Below, one piece after another: positions 1 to 12,079 of a stretch of DNA of 64,000 nt. Origin of the DNA: Myotis daubentonii (lineage: Eukaryota > Chordata > Mammalia > Chiroptera > Vespertilionidae); NCBI RefSeq assembly GCF_963259705.1, contig NC_081861.1:105144102-105208101 (forward strand). Direction: 5' to 3'. The stretch's first letter is position 1; the number at the start of each line of letters is the position of its first letter. Below the pieces are notes generated by a model that made no database searches, was not told the DNA's origin, and saw only the letters and a list, made by a program, of their open reading frames with translations. The translations under genes were made by a program, and so were the position numbers.

Positions 1-452
1 TTTCTACACTGCCCAGGCCACGTGGACTGCAGCTGCACCCGCTGAGGTGGGCAGGGTGTTTCTGCCGTTTTGTTTTGGTCTGGCCTCCACCCCATCAGCC
101 ACAGACCCGCGCCTGCACTGAGACTGTGAATGGTTCGATGGTCTTACTTTTTGGTGGACAGTGGATGCACTCCCACCTCCCAGGGATTGGCAGTTAGACA
201 CTGGGGGGTTCCAAGTTGCTGTGGGGAAAGCGCGGCCCTAGGTCCAGAACAGACTCTGGTGTCCTCAGCAAGGATGCCTCCTGGGGCTAGGGGCTGCCAC
301 CACAACCCTGATCCTGGCGGGGGTCTCCTCTGGGGCGCTGGCCGGCCTGGGCTAGAGGCCACTGGCAGTTTGAAGGCCGGCCACGCCCCCGATCCAGGCG
401 GAGTCCGGTAGTCTGTCCGGTTGTGATGGCCCTAGTCTATTATTAATATAGA
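1..452 (-). mobile_element. Helitron, minus strand, 3' part outside window
   Basis: Read on the minus strand the block starts with TC followed by TATATTAATAATAG at 452, preceded by a host A, which is the 5' end layout of the bat Helitrons seen elsewhere here. The interior is GC-rich, unlike the AT-rich L1 DNA that follows at 453. No 3' hairpin or CTAG end is visible, so the element runs off the left edge or is truncated. The GC-rich interior could be family-specific sequence or captured host DNA. Confidence 0.5.
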
Positions 453-463
453 TTTGGTCTTTA

Positions 464-856
464 TCATAGATTTTTAATTGAATTTATTGAGGTGACCTTG
501 GTTAATAAAATTATATAGGTTTCAAGTGTACAATTCTATAATGCACTATCTGTATAATGCATCGTGTGGTCACCACCCAAAGTCAGGATTCCTTTCATAA
601 TCTTTTATCCCCTCTTTACCCTCTCTTACCTCCTCCTACCCCACTTGCCTGCTGGTAATCACCATACTGCTGTCTGAAGTTATTTCTTTTTTCTTTGTTT
701 TTGCTTAATCTCATCACCATTTTCTCCCAGCACCCAAACAACTCTCCCCTCTGACAGCTGTGAGTCTGTTTTCTGTATCTATGAGTCTGTTTTTATTTTT
801 TTTATTTTCTTCATTAGATTTCACATATAAGTGAAATAATGTGATATTTGTCTTTT
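464..856 (-). mobile_element. Old L1 3' end fragment
   Basis: A minus-strand L1 3' terminus beginning with an A-tail read as TTTTTAATTG, followed by the 3' UTR block typical of Laurasiatherian L1s (the same block recurs at 6246 and 53698). It hosts the younger L1 at 857-2739, whose left target duplication is 840-856. Host sequence appears to resume at about 2757. Confidence 0.6.
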
Positions 857-2739
857 TTAAGATACATTTATTTTTTTTTATTTAGTTAGTTAGTTATTTT
901 ATTCTTTATTGATTTAAGCATTACAGATGTCTCCCTTTTCTCCACTGACCTCTCCCAGGCCACTCCCACCTCCCAGTACATGCCCTCACCCCCCTAGTGT
1001 CTGTGTCCATTGATTATGCTTATATGCATGCATACAAGTCCTTTGGTTGATTTCTTACCACCCCCCCAATCCTCTCCTCCCTTCCCTCTGAGGTTTGACA
1101 CTTTGTTCAATGCTTCTCTGTCCGTGGATCTATTTTTGTTCATCAGTTTATGTATTTGTTATAGTCCACAAATGAGTGAGATCATGTGATATTTATCTTT
1201 CTCCAACTAACTTATTTTGCTTAGCATAATGCTCTCCATGTCCATCCATGCCTTTGAGAATGGTAAGAGTTCCCTCATTTTTAAAGCAGTGTAGTATTCC
1301 ATTGTGTAGATGTACCACAGTTTTTTAGTGCACTCATCTGCTGATGAGCACTAAGGCTGTTTCTAAATCTTAGCTATTGTACTAGTAAATTGTGCTGCTA
1401 TGAACATAGGAGTGCATATATCCTTTCTGATTGGTGTTTCTGATTTCTTGGGATATATTCCTGGAAGTGGGATTACTGGGTCAAATGGGAGTTCCATTTT
1501 TAATTTTTGGGGGAAACTGCATACTGTTTTCCACAGTGGCTACACCAGTCTGCATTCTCCACATCCTCTCCAGCACTTGTCGTTTGTTTATTTGTTGATG
1601 ATAGCCATTCTGACAGGTGTGAGATGTTATATATTGTTGTTTTGATTGCATCTCTCAGATGATTAGTGACTTTGAGCATGTTTTCATATGTTTCTTGGCC
1701 TTCTATATGTCCACTTTTGAAAAGTGTTTGTTTAGGTCCTTTGCCCATTTTTTTTTATTGGATTATTTATCTTCCTTTTGTTAAGTTGTATGAGTTCCCT
1801 ATAAATTTTGGAGATTAAACCCTTATGGGAGATAACATTTGCAAATATGTTCTCCCATGCAGTGGGCTTTCTTGTTGTTTTGTTGATCATTTCTTTTGCT
1901 GTACAGAAGCTTTTTATTTTGATGTAATCCATTTGTTTATTTTCTCCTTAATTTTCATTGCCTTAGGAGTTGTATCAGTAAATATATTGCTACAACATAT
2001 GTCTGATATTTTGCTGCCTATGGATTCTTCTAAGATTTTTATGGTTTCCCATCTTATTTTTAGGTCCTTCATCTATTTTCAGTTTATTTTTGTGTATGGT
2101 GTAAGTTGATGGGCTGGTTTCATTTTTTTTGGTGGGGGGCATGTATCTGTCCAATTTTTCCAATCCCATTTATTAAAGAAACTGTCTTGACTTTTTCATA
2201 TACCAATAATGAACTTAAAGAGAAATTTTGATAAAAATAATCCCATTGCCATTGCAACAAAAAATTTAAGATACCTAGGAATAGATTTAACTAAAGAGGT
2301 AGAAGACCTGTACTTGGAAAATTACAGGGTGCTGAAAAAAGAGATAGAGGAAGACAAACAAATGGATGAATATACCCTGTTCATGGATTGGTAGAATCAA
2401 CATCATTAAAATGTCCATACTACCCAAAGCAATCTACAGATTCAATGCAATCCCCATTAAAATACTGACATATTTCACAGACCTAGAACAAATTCTCCAA
2501 AAATTCATATGGAATAATAAAAGACCCCAAATAACGGCAGCAATTCTGAGAAAGAAGAACAAAGTAGAGGGATCTAAATTCCAGATATTAAGCTATATTA
2601 CAAAGTCACTGTCCTGAAAACTGCCTGGTATTGGCACAAGAACAGACATACACACCAATGGAATAGAATAGAGACTCCAGAAATTGACCCAAGCCATTAT
2701 GCTGAAGTAATATTTGACAAAGCAGGCAAGAGCATACAA
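857..2739 (-). mobile_element. Young L1 insertion, 5'-truncated and 5'-inverted (twin-primed)
   Basis: 857-2192 is minus-strand L1 from the 3' UTR back into ORF2. 2193-2739 is plus-strand ORF2 sequence that ends just where the minus-strand part begins in L1 coordinates (the ATACAATG/GTCAAGACAG region). This is the arrangement made by twin priming during one insertion. The whole unit is bracketed by TGTGATATTTGTCTTTT (840-856) and TGTGATATCTGTCTTTT (2740-2756), a 17-bp target-site duplication with one mismatch. There is no intact reading frame. Confidence 0.88.
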
Positions 2740-2832
2740 TGTGATATCTGTCTTTTGCTGGCTGGCTAATTTGGGAATTGTCTTTTGACTGTCCACCTGT
2801 TCTGTATCTTTTTTGTAATATTCATACATTTT

Positions 2833-3043
2833 ATTTATTTATTTATTTATTTTAATATACTTTTTTATTGAGATACACAATAAAAAAAACAAATAAACTT
2901 CAAATATTACAGATATCCCCTATTCCTCATATCTTCACTACCCTATTTCTCATGTCTATGGGCTATGTGTATAAGTATATAAATTCTTTGGTTTATCTCT
3001 TCTTGTCCCCTCATCCCCACATCCAGGCATGTCAGTTGGTTCC
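2833..3043 (-). mobile_element. L1 3' UTR fragment
   Basis: A TTTA-rich tail is followed by the bat L1 3' UTR block (TACAGATATCCCC, then a GTGTATAAGTATA run), on the minus strand and short. A roughly 45-bp piece resembling its start recurs near 3555-3600. Confidence 0.6.
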
Positions 3044-3119
3044 GTTTTTTTTTTAAACCCTCACCTGAAGATATGTTCTTACTGATCTTAGAGAGAGAAG
3101 AAGAGAGAGAAAGAAAGAA

Positions 3120-3185
<66 letters not shown>

Positions 3186-3320
3186 GGAGAGAAACATCGG
3201 TTGATTTCATGGAACCCAAAACCTAGATATCTAGATATATGCCCTGACTGAGAATCAAACCCACAACCTTTAGGTATACAAAACAATACCCCAACCAACT
3301 GAGCCACCTGGCCAGCCACC
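3044..3320 (-). mobile_element. tRNA-derived SINE (Ves type)
   Basis: On the minus strand the head reads CTGGCCAGGTGGCTCAGTTGG, carrying the pol III A box, with a B-box-like GGTTTGATTCTCAG behind it. The tail contains the GAAACATCGG segment of these SINEs followed by a strongly expanded GAAA/GAGA tract (3107-3184). Confidence 0.75.
3107..3184. repeat. (GAAA)n microsatellite
   Basis: An uninterrupted GAAA run inside the SINE tail, about 18 units, grown from the A/G-rich region of the SINE. Confidence 0.95.
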
Positions 3321-4329
3321 TGTTCTTTTATTAATACATACTAAGAAACTTGAAGGTAAGAATGTTTGTGATGCCTCTTTCCCTCCCCTAGGTCCTCAAA
3401 TGACAGCTTGAACATAATGGGAAAACTAAAAGCATTCATTGAATGAATGAATGAGTGAATGAATGAGTGCGTGAATGAATATAAACAACACATGGGAAAA
3501 CTTAGTTCATCAGCTACTACTAATAGAAGGATTCAGTTAGCTTGGAAGTTACTTATATTGCTGAGATACACAATAAAAAACAAATACACTTCAAATACTT
3601 ACAAAATTAATCATGCAAAAGAAATAGAAGAGAAGGCCCAACAGTTCTTCCTGTCCAAAAAAAGTGTGACATTTTAAATTCAAATTTAAAATAATAGTGT
3701 ATTTTTAATTCCTAAATATAATATTTTGGTTTTGTCCTTAATTAAATTGATTTAATTGAATTTTGCCTACTTGACCAATAAGATTTCTATTTTTTATAGT
3801 TTTTTATCTATAAATTTAATGGACTCCTTTCCTAATATTTCATAGATATACAAATTAAACCTATAGGCACCTGATTTTTATTTCAAAAAATAAATAGATG
3901 CAACTTAGTTCCTATTCAGATTATTGTCTACCCTGCATTCTTCCTGTACATTGAGTTGCCTTTTAGAATTCATTTTATTCTCTTCTTAATAAAGATAAAT
4001 ATTTATAAACTAAGCATTAAAAAACCTTTTACTTTTGGAAATAAAAAAAAATCAGTGTGCCCTTACTATTTAATGAGCAATTATTCCCCTGATATTTTTC
4101 TTAGTCCTAATAAATTCCAGGAAGTACTTTCCCTAATGTCTTTTCCAAGCTGCTGGTTTTCACTTTTTTTTATTATACTGGCCTTCACTGAATTTCATGG
4201 TAGGTTAGTCTATCCCTGGGTAGTAGTTTTTTCTATTCATTTTAATTTCCAGTCCATTCCTAAAAAGAGTCCAGTTACCAAATTATTTTCAATTCATTGT
4301 CATATTTTATAAAATGTCACTCAAATACA
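3321..4329. other. AT-rich DNA, no gene seen
   Basis: Apart from a short (TGAA)n stretch at about 3437-3481 and a small L1-tail-like piece near 3555-3600, I see no repeat I recognise and no coding signal. Reading frames are short and AT-driven. Confidence 0.5.
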
Positions 4330-5960
4330 TGTGAAGAGAAAGACCTTGCTTCTCTTTTTGAATATCTTGGTCACCATATGTGATTAGATTTATAAGTAAG
4401 AACCTGAGTAAAACTTGTAGAGAGAGGCCAGATGAGCCCCACCACAGGAAGACACCTGGCCCAGGCTCAGCAGGAAGATCTGTGCAGCTGGAAACAAAGG
4501 AATTCCAAGATGCCTGCAGAGTAGGTGGAGGCTCCCTTCACTTGCTTCCAGAACTGAACCAGACTTATGGCTAAACCTCAGATCAATCAGCTTGGAAGAC
4601 AAGTTGCAGAATAGTTTTCCTAAAGTATTGAGAGTGCAGAGCATGGAGGAAGGACAGGAGGGAATGCAGAGAGGGTAAAGCCACTCTTGGGGGTCCACAG
4701 CTAGGAAGCAAGGGTAATATTGTGGCAGGGGAGCCCCCACCCCCTGGGATTGTGGATTCTCAGCCCTGTACAGGGATCCCTAATACAGAGCAACAGGGAA
4801 GGAAAGGGGACCCCTGCTAGCATTGGGCATTGGGAATCAGTGGTGATTCAGTCCACCTGGAAGAGATGGACTGCACCATTCCAGGCAAAGAGAAATTTCT
4901 TTCTTAAAACACCAGTACGGAGTGTTCACTCCAATCTGTGTCTGTGGAGGGGTCACCAGGAAAGCAAGAGGCTGGTGGAGGGGTTTGATGGGTACACCCA
5001 GGCAGTGACTCTGAGGGCCCCTCTATTCTCTAGAAGAGCTTTGGGAAGAGAGCCAGAAGGAAACCGGACAGTGTGGCTTGGAAAAGAGGATGGGATTTCC
5101 CACATCCAGCACATGGGCAGTGCCCCTCCCCTCATCTGCAGAACTGCTGAGTCTGCCCCACCCTGCTGTGATCTGGGACAAGGGAAAGCAGCACTGACCT
5201 GGAGATCTGTGCCTGAACTTCTCTATCTGACTTTGCACAGAGAATTAAGACATTTGGCCCAGTTGGATGCCCCACAAAGTGGGGGCCGGCGGAAAGATTG
5301 GATTGCCAAGCATGGCTGATTTTTAAATTTTTATGTATTTACGTATTTAATTTTATATTTTTTATTCCTTCCTACTTAGTGTGGCCGCAAGGGGGAGCCA
5401 AGAAACCAGCCAGAGCTGAGGCCTTGAGACTGTACCTCCCAAGTGAGCTTTTGTTCAGGGGACAGATGAGCAAGTGCTGGGACCTTCAGCTGCATTGTGG
5501 GGAATCAGATCCCAGCTCCCCAGCTAGGTCAGCCAGCATGGCCCTGGAAGGAGAGGAGGAGCCTGCCCATCTTCTGTAGGATTTTGGCACCATACCCATC
5601 TTGAATCCATTTAATCCACTCTGGCCAGGTCCCAGATACCCCTGCAGAGTACAGTTCCATGAGAGAAGGGAGAGCAGCTAGAGCAGGGAATTTTGTGGTG
5701 TGAGAAAAGCAGAAGACCCAGTCTCTGGGCTCAGGAGGCCCGACCCAAAAGACTACTTGGGGCTGAGACGTGCTGAACTTCAGAAAGGTTGCAAAGGGCC
5801 AGAAACTGAATTTGGCTTGCACCAGAGAATCCCCGGGAGACCCATGATCAGTACACCATGTGGCCAGATTTGGACAACATTGGAGCAAAATTCAGTGAGC
5901 TCCAAAAATAGCAGACCGAAAGTGGAATTGCAGCAGGCACAAAATTATATGTAGGTGAGC
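4330..5960 (+). other. GC-moderate block, possibly an old L1 5' UTR
   Basis: Composition rises sharply relative to its flanks. Its style (GGGGACCCCTGCTAGCATTGG near 4815, 'TGGGGCTGAGACGTGCTGAAC' near 5759) resembles the untranslated leader of older mammalian L1s, but no ORF1 follows. It holds a 199-codon plus-strand frame at 4720-5319 that shows no recognisable domain, so I do not call it a gene. Alternatives are a low-copy repeat or a degraded LTR. Confidence 0.3.
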
Positions 5961-5967
5961 TCCACTT

Positions 5968-6245
5968 TTTTTTTTAACCTTTATTTTTTTTCTTTTATAT
6001 TTCTGTTTAAATTTATTTTTCTTATATATTTTCTTTCATATCTCTTCTTTCCCTCTTTTATTTTATTTAATTTTTCCCTTTCTCTTTTCTGCTTTTATTT
6101 ATTTTTTCGGGTTTTATTTTACCATTCTATATTTTATTTTATTCATTATTATTCTAAGAATATTATTTCGTTATTTTTTTCTTTTCCTTTTTATTCTTTT
6201 TCTTTTCCTTCTGTTCTTACATATTCTCTTTTTTTCATTTATTTT
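5968..6245. repeat. T-rich pyrimidine tract
   Basis: About 280 bases of almost pure T with C, A and few G, directly after the GC-moderate block. The F/Y/L/S-rich frame across it (5955-6290) is low-complexity translation, not a protein. Confidence 0.8.
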
Positions 6246-6375
6246 TTAATTAAATTTATTGGGGTGACATTGGTCAACATGAACATATAGGTTTCAGGTG
6301 TGGCTTTCTATGTTACGAGATCTGTATATTACACCATGTGCCCAACACCCAAAGTCAAATCCTCTCCTGTCACTA

Positions 6376-7044
6376 TCTTATATAATAAACAGGTAATATG
6401 CAAATTGGCCCTCATGCCCTTGTGTCATCACAGGATGGCTGGCAGGGGAGGGCAGTTGGAGGCAATCAGGCCAGCAGGGGAGTGCAGTTGGGGGCAATCG
6501 GGCTGGCAGGGGAGGGCAGTTGGGGGAAATTGGGCCAGCAGGGGAACAGTTAGCTATCAATTATGCCAGCAGGGGAGTGGTTAGGGCAGGGGTGGGCAAA
6601 CTTTTTGACTCGAGGGCCACAATGGATTAAACTGGACTGGAGGGCCGGAACAAAAGCATGGATGGAGTGTGTGTGTGAACTAATATAAATTCAAAGTAAA
6701 CATCATTCTATAAAATGGTACGGTCTTTTTTTTTTTTTTTTTTAGTTTTATTCATTTCAAACGGGCCGGATCCGGCCCGCGGGCCGTAGTTTGCCCACGG
6801 CTGGGTTAGGGGTAATCAGGCTGGCAGGCAAAAGCAGTTAGGGGCAATCAGGCAGGCAGGCAGGCAGGCGAGCGGTTAGGAGCCAGCAGTCCCAGATTGT
6901 GAGAGGGATGTCCGACTGCCAGTTGAGGCCTGATCCTGCAGTTGGACATCCTTCGAGGTGTCCTAGATTGGAGAAGGTTCAGGCTGGGCTGAGGGACAGC
7001 CCCCCAACCCCCGAGTGCATGAATTTCGTGTATCAGGCCTCTAG
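6376..7044 (+). mobile_element. Helitron, plus strand, both ends present
   Basis: Starts TCTTATATAATAAA after host A (6375) and ends with a GTGCATGAATTTCGTGTATC hairpin-like stretch and GGCCTCTAG at 7044, followed by host T. Host L1 sequence is continuous across it. The interior is a degenerate array around GGCAATCAGGCCAGCAGGGG, and a hAT element is inserted in it at 6587-6803. No Rep/helicase coding is visible, so it is non-autonomous. Confidence 0.9.
6587..6803 (+). mobile_element. Non-autonomous hAT transposon
   Basis: 217 bp bounded by CAGGGGTGGGCAAACT and, inverted, AGTTTGCCCACGGCTG, flanked by a perfect 8-bp target duplication GGTTAGGG (6579-6586 and 6804-6811). Contains a T run at 6727-6743 and the GGGCCGGATCCGGCCCGC palindrome. 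No transposase is encoded. It sits inside the Helitron, so it is the younger of the two. Confidence 0.95.
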
Positions 7045-7121
7045 TATACTAGAACCCTCTTCTCTCCCACCCCCTTCCCACCACACTGCATTTTGTAATG
7101 AGTTTCAGTTTATATACCACA

Positions 7122-7794
7122 CTAGAGGCCCAGTGCACAAAATTCTTGCACAGGGGTGGGGGGGGTCTCCTCAGCCCAGCCTGCACCCTCTCCAATCCTG
7201 GACCCCTCGGGGGATGTCCAACTGCTGGTTTAGGCCCAATTCTGGACCACTGGCTCTTAATCTCTCACCTGACTGCCTGCCTGGTCGCCCCTAACTGCCC
7301 CCCTGTGCTGGCCTGATTGCCCCTCACTGCCTCTGCATGCTGGCCTGGTTGCCCCTCACTGCCTCTGCATGCCAACCTGGTCTCCCTTAACTGGCCCCTC
7401 CCAGCCAGTCTGGTTGCCCCTAACTGTCCCCCCCTGCCTGCCTGGTTGCCCCCAATTGCCCCTCCTACTGGCCTGGTCACTCCCAACTGCCCCCCTGCTG
7501 GCCTGGTTGCCCCTAATGGCACCTCCACTGGCCTGGTTGCCCCACGTAGCCTGCAGTTCAGTCGTTTCATCATCCCTCACTAACCCCCCTGCCAGCCTGG
7601 CCGTCCCATGCAGCCTACTTGTTCAGTTATTTGGTCGTCCCTCATTTACCCCCTCCCAGCCTGATCACCCTACGCAGCCTGCTTGTTCAGTCATTTGGTT
7701 GTCCCTCACTAACCCCCCTGCCAGCTTGGTAGTAGGCAGCCATCTTGTGAGGGTGTGAGGGTTAATTTGCATATTACCCCTTTATTAAATAGGA
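7122..7794 (-). mobile_element. Helitron, minus strand, both ends present
   Basis: The CTAG end at 7122-7125 with GAGGCCCAGTGCAC stem, and the 5' end (TCCTATTTAATAAAG on minus) at 7794, flanked by A and T as Helitrons require. The interior is a tandem array of about 33-bp degenerate units around CTGGTTGCCCCTAACTGCCC (roughly 7290-7560), the same material seen in the Helitrons at 43328-44586. Non-autonomous. Confidence 0.9.
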
Positions 7795-9403
7795 TAAGAT
7801 TGAAGTAATATGGTTCTTAGCTTTTTTGACTGACTTATTTCACTTAGCATAATATTCTCAAGGTACATCCATGTTGTTGCAACTGGCATTATTTCATCCT
7901 TTCTTATGGCTGAGTAGTATTCCATTGTGTATATGTACCACATTTTCCTTTTCCAGTTCTTTATTGGAGGACACTTTGGTTGTCTCCATGTCTTGGCCAC
8001 CATGAATAATGCTGCAATGATCATAGGGTACATATATCTTTAGGAATACATGATTTCAAGTTTTTCAGCTATATACCCAGGAGAGGGATTGCTGGGTCGT
8101 ATGGGAGCTCTCTTTAATTTTTAGAGGATTCACCAAACTACTTTCCATAATGGTTGTACCAGTTTACATTCCCACCAGCAGTGAACGAGGGTTCCCTTTT
8201 TTACTACAACCTCTCCAACACTTGTTATTGCTTGTCTTGTTACTCCAACAGGTATAGGTGGTATCTTATTGTAGTTTTGATTTTCATTTCCCATATTGCC
8301 AATGAGGTTGAACATCTTTTCATATATCTATTGGTTTTTCATATTTCTTCTTGGGAGAGGTGTATTTTCAGGCCCTCTGCCCACTTTTTGATTAGGTTGT
8401 TTGTTAGTTTGGTGTTGAGTTTCATGAGTTCTTTATATATTTTGGAAATTAAACCTTTGTCAGAGCCACTGCTTACGAATATAATCTCCCATTTGGTTGG
8501 CTTCCTCTTTGTTTTGTTTTCAGTTTCTTTTGCTGTGCAGAAGCATTTTAGTCTGATATAGTCCCATTCATTTATTTGTGCCTTTACTTCCTTTACCTTT
8601 AGGGTCAAAGTCATAAAATGTTCTCTACAACCAAGGTCCATAAGTTTGATACCTTTATTTTCTTCTATGTCACTTATTGTTTTGGGTCTTACATTTAGAT
8701 CTTTGACCCATTTTTAATTATTTTTTTTTTTACATGGGGGCAAACTGTAGTCCAATTTCATTATTTTGCATGTGACTTTCCAGTTTTCCCAGCACCATTT
8801 ATTGAAGAGACTATCTTTATTCCATTGTGTGTTTCTGGCTCCTTTGTCGAAAATTATCTGTTCATATACCTGTGGTTTTATAGCTGGGTTCTCTAGTCTG
8901 TTTCACTGATCTGTGGGTCTGTTTCTCTCTGCCAATACCTTGCTCTTTTGATTATCATAACTCTGTAGTATAATTTGAAGTCAGGTAGCATAATACCTCC
9001 AGCTTTGTTCTTTTTTCCCCCCCTCCAGATTATATGGCTCTTTGTGGTCTTTTGTGGTCCCATACAAATATGATGATTTCTCATTCTATTTATTTAAAAA
9101 ATGACTTTGGGATTTTGACGGGAATTGCATTAAAACTGTATATGGCTTTGGGTAATAAGATAATTTTAACTATGTTGATTTTTCCAATCCATGAACACAG
9201 GATATTTTTCCATTTTGTTGTGTCTTTTTCAATGTCTTTACTGCATTGTAATTTTCAGTATTTAGGTCTTTCACATTCTTTGTCAAGTTTTTCCCTAGAT
9301 ATTTTATCCTATGGGTTGCAATTGCAAACTAAATTTATTGTTTTTTTCATTTATTATTCTGAAGTTTTGTTGTTAGTATACAGGAAGGCAATGGGTTTTT
9401 ACA

Positions 9404-9837
9404 AAAATATATTTTATTGATTTTTTTTTTTTTCACAGAGAGGAAGGGAGAGGAATAGAGAGTTGGAAACATCGATGAGAGAGAAACATCTATCAGCTGC
9501 CTTTTGCACACCCCCTACTGGGGATGTGCCTGCAACCCAGGCACATGCCCTTGACTGGAATCGAACCTGGGACCTTTCAGTCTGCAGGCCGATGCTCTAT
9601 CCCAGGGGTCTTCAAACTACGGCCCACGGGCCACATACAAATACAAATATTGTATTTGTTCCCGTTTTGTTTTTTTACTTCAAAATAAGATATGTGCAGT
9701 GTGCATAGGAATTTGTTCATAGTTTTTTTTTTAAACTATAGTCCTGCCCTCCAACGGTCTGAGGGACAGTGAACTGGCCCCCTGTTTAAAAAGTTTGAGG
9801 ACCCCTGCTCTATCCTCTGAGCAAAACCGGTTATGGC
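9404..9837 (-). mobile_element. Ves-type SINE carrying a hAT
   Basis: Minus-strand tRNA-derived SINE with its A-tail as a T run at about 9420-9434 and the typical CATCGATGAGAGAGAAACATC and ACACCCCCTACTGGGG blocks. The 18-bp flanking repeats AGGCAATGGGTTTTTACA (9386-9403) and AGGCAATGGATTTTTGCA (9838-9855) are its target duplication with two mismatches. A 205-bp hAT splits its tRNA-like head. Confidence 0.88.
9603..9807 (+). mobile_element. Non-autonomous hAT transposon (second family)
   Basis: 205 bp running from CAGGGGTCTTCAAACT to AGTTTGAGGACCCCTG, matching inverted ends, flanked by a perfect 8-bp duplication CTCTATCC (9595-9602 and 9808-9815). Inserted in the SINE, which is itself in an L1. 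It carries no transposase. Confidence 0.95.
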
Positions 9838-10233
9838 AGGCAATGGATTTTTGCACATTGATTTTGTATCCTACAAGTTGACTGCATTTGTTTATTGCTT
9901 CTAATAGATCTTGGTGGAGTCTTTAGGGTTTTCTACATACAGAATTATGCGGTCTGCAAAAAGTGACAGTTTTACTTATTCCTTCCCAATTTGGATGGCT
10001 TTTATTTCTTTCTCTTGCCTTATTGCTCTGGCTAGGACTTCCAACCTCTATCTTGAATAAAAGTGGTGAGAGTGGACATCCTTATCTTTTTTCTGATCTT
10101 AGAGGAAAAGCTTTCAGTTTTCACCATTGAATATAATATTTACTGAGGGTTTGTCATATATGGCCTTTATTATGTTGAGGTACTTTTCTTCTATTCTTAT
10201 TTTATTGAGTGTTTTAATCGTTAAATGGATGTT

Positions 10234-10805
10234 TGTTGGAGTAAGTTTCTCCTTGATCCTGCTCAACTATGCCAGCTGTGGGGTGTACAAGTCCTTCTCT
10301 GCCAGGAGCTGTACCCCCATGGTCACTGGGTAGTGGATTAAGAAGACATGAGAAGTCATAGGTATATAGGAGAGTATTTATTGAAGACTAAGTAGCCATT
10401 GCTAACATGGAGCCATCAGACAAATTAGTTCTTCAAAGTAGCCTTGCAAAGTATACAACACACAGTGGCCGCAGCCACAGCCATTGCCACACACAGCAGC
10501 CCAGCCCTACATAAAGCAGCCTCTTATATAGGAACCATAGGAGCCAGCCACCTACTGGCTGAAACTTACTTCAACAACACACTCTTATACTAGCTCAGAC
10601 AAAAAAGGCTTCTTGCAAAATAGTGACATCAATATTTGGGTTATAGAAAAGTATGCCTGCCCAGTGCATACAGTAAGATAGCTGTGTCCTTGCTTTTGCA
10701 TCTGTGTATGGCAACTTGGCCTTGAACATCCAGTGTACTCTGGACAGGGCCCCTACACAAAAATTGGCCTTGAACATCAGGTGTACTCTGATTAGGGTTC
10801 CCACA
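10234..10805 (-). repeat. 3' LTR of the minus-strand retrovirus
   Basis: Minus-strand reading begins TGTGGGAACCC and ends CTTACTCCAACA. A TATA box (TATATAAG on minus) lies at about 10524-10531 and an AATAAA signal at 10377-10382, giving a normal U3-R-U5 order. It is directly preceded on minus by the polypurine tract. Confidence 0.9.
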
Positions 10806-10816
10806 TTCCACCCCTT

Positions 10817-11180
10817 ACGCCAGATGGTCTTCTAAGGGTACCTTGGTCTGTTTGCCAGCTCCTTGAACACAGAATCTACAATAGCAATAGAAACTACAAC
10901 ATGTTATGACTAGTACTCTGGCCCCAATAGTAACACTCACAAATGCCTAACACCATGCTCCTGACAATATATCCTACCAATGTGGGAGGTGATCATGAGA
11001 AAGGGCTTGTGTGGCTTGTACTTCACTGTCTATCTCTTGTAGGGCATTGGTTATATTACTAGGGCTGGATTAAGGGGTGTGACTGTAACTTGTAGTCATA
11101 CTCTCCTCCCTGAAAGGATTGGTGGGTCACCCATAGCCCTTCTCCTATAAAAGACCATGGCCAGGTCCCACACTCCCTTT
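10817..11180 (-). pseudogene. Probable retroviral env transmembrane tail, degenerate
   Basis: On the minus strand just upstream of the polypurine tract a frame interrupted by stops reads through a polar stretch and then a cysteine-rich hydrophobic segment ending CCSFYCYCRF and a short basic tail. Position (last coding before the 3' LTR) and the hydrophobic anchor fit the C-terminus of an envelope transmembrane subunit. Stops and shifts show it is dead. Assignment rests on position and composition only. Confidence 0.35.
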
Positions 11181-12079
11181 TCCCCTCTGCCAAGAGGGAA
11201 AGCCTTGGGTCGCAACAGTTTATCTGTTGCTTTCACCTGCACATGCAGTGTCTGAGGATACCTCCACATATACTTGTCTAGCCTAATCTTTTTAGCCTAA
11301 GTGCATCCACCCTTAGGTGGAGCTCCCATTTCTTGTCCCCCCATGGGGTGATAGCCTTCTAGCCACTGTTGCTCAAGCCATCATGGCAACTACATAGTTA
11401 AACCTGTAAAAACAGTCCAGCTGTCTGTTCTAAGGGCCAAGGGGCTACTTTGCCCAGCATCTGAATCAAACTACATAGTTCATCAGTATCTAAATGGACA
11501 GACACAGCTGTCCATGTAGCAGAATTCCCTTTTACTAGACCCGTCCATACACTATATGATCTCTGGGAGGGGGTGGTGTACCCTCTTGGAATGAACTAAG
11601 GAGTAACTCCTCCATAGGAACTTTATCCCTTGACAAGGTCTCATGTCACAGAACCCAACAGGGTTTGTAATTCTCATGACAGAGGGCTGGTACTCACTGC
11701 TGCCCTCTGTTCTAAATAGCCGCCCCCCCCCCCCCCCCCGTACTTTGCTAAAGTTTGGGTTTGTGCCACTACTGACATGGGCGTGGTCATGTAGGCCTGC
11801 AAGACAGAACACATGGCTGCCAACTGTCTCTCAAGAAGAGAATATTGATTCCCAGGGTTTTTTTGTTTTTTTTTTCTATAACTGGGACTAAAACCAGATG
11901 GATACCCTTTTCTGCCTACTTAAGTGACTGCCCTCTTGGCAGCTAGGTACCCTTCTCCATTTCTGTGGTTCAACCCTACATTGCCCCCTTCAAGGACAAC
12001 TGACACATGGCCATAACAACCAAGCTAAATGGGGACTTGGACACTTGCCAATACCCCAAAAGACCAACCTAGGTGTGTA

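Noticed and set aside
3107..3184. Regular repeats that might be read as a CRISPR array (also 28290-28357, 45877-45952, 63291-63333)
   Set aside because: Uninterrupted microsatellites without spacers, in a mammalian genome.
4720..5319. 199-codon plus-strand reading frame
   Set aside because: No domain, no codon or splice context, and it lies in leader-like repeat DNA; frames of this size occur by chance in GC-moderate stretches.
5955..6290. Hydrophobic 111-codon frame
   Set aside because: Translation of a T-rich tract; Phe/Tyr/Leu/Ser only.
7290..7560. About 33-bp tandem array considered as a satellite or a coding repeat
   Set aside because: It is the internal array of a Helitron subfamily, repeated in other Helitrons here, with stops in all frames of some copies.
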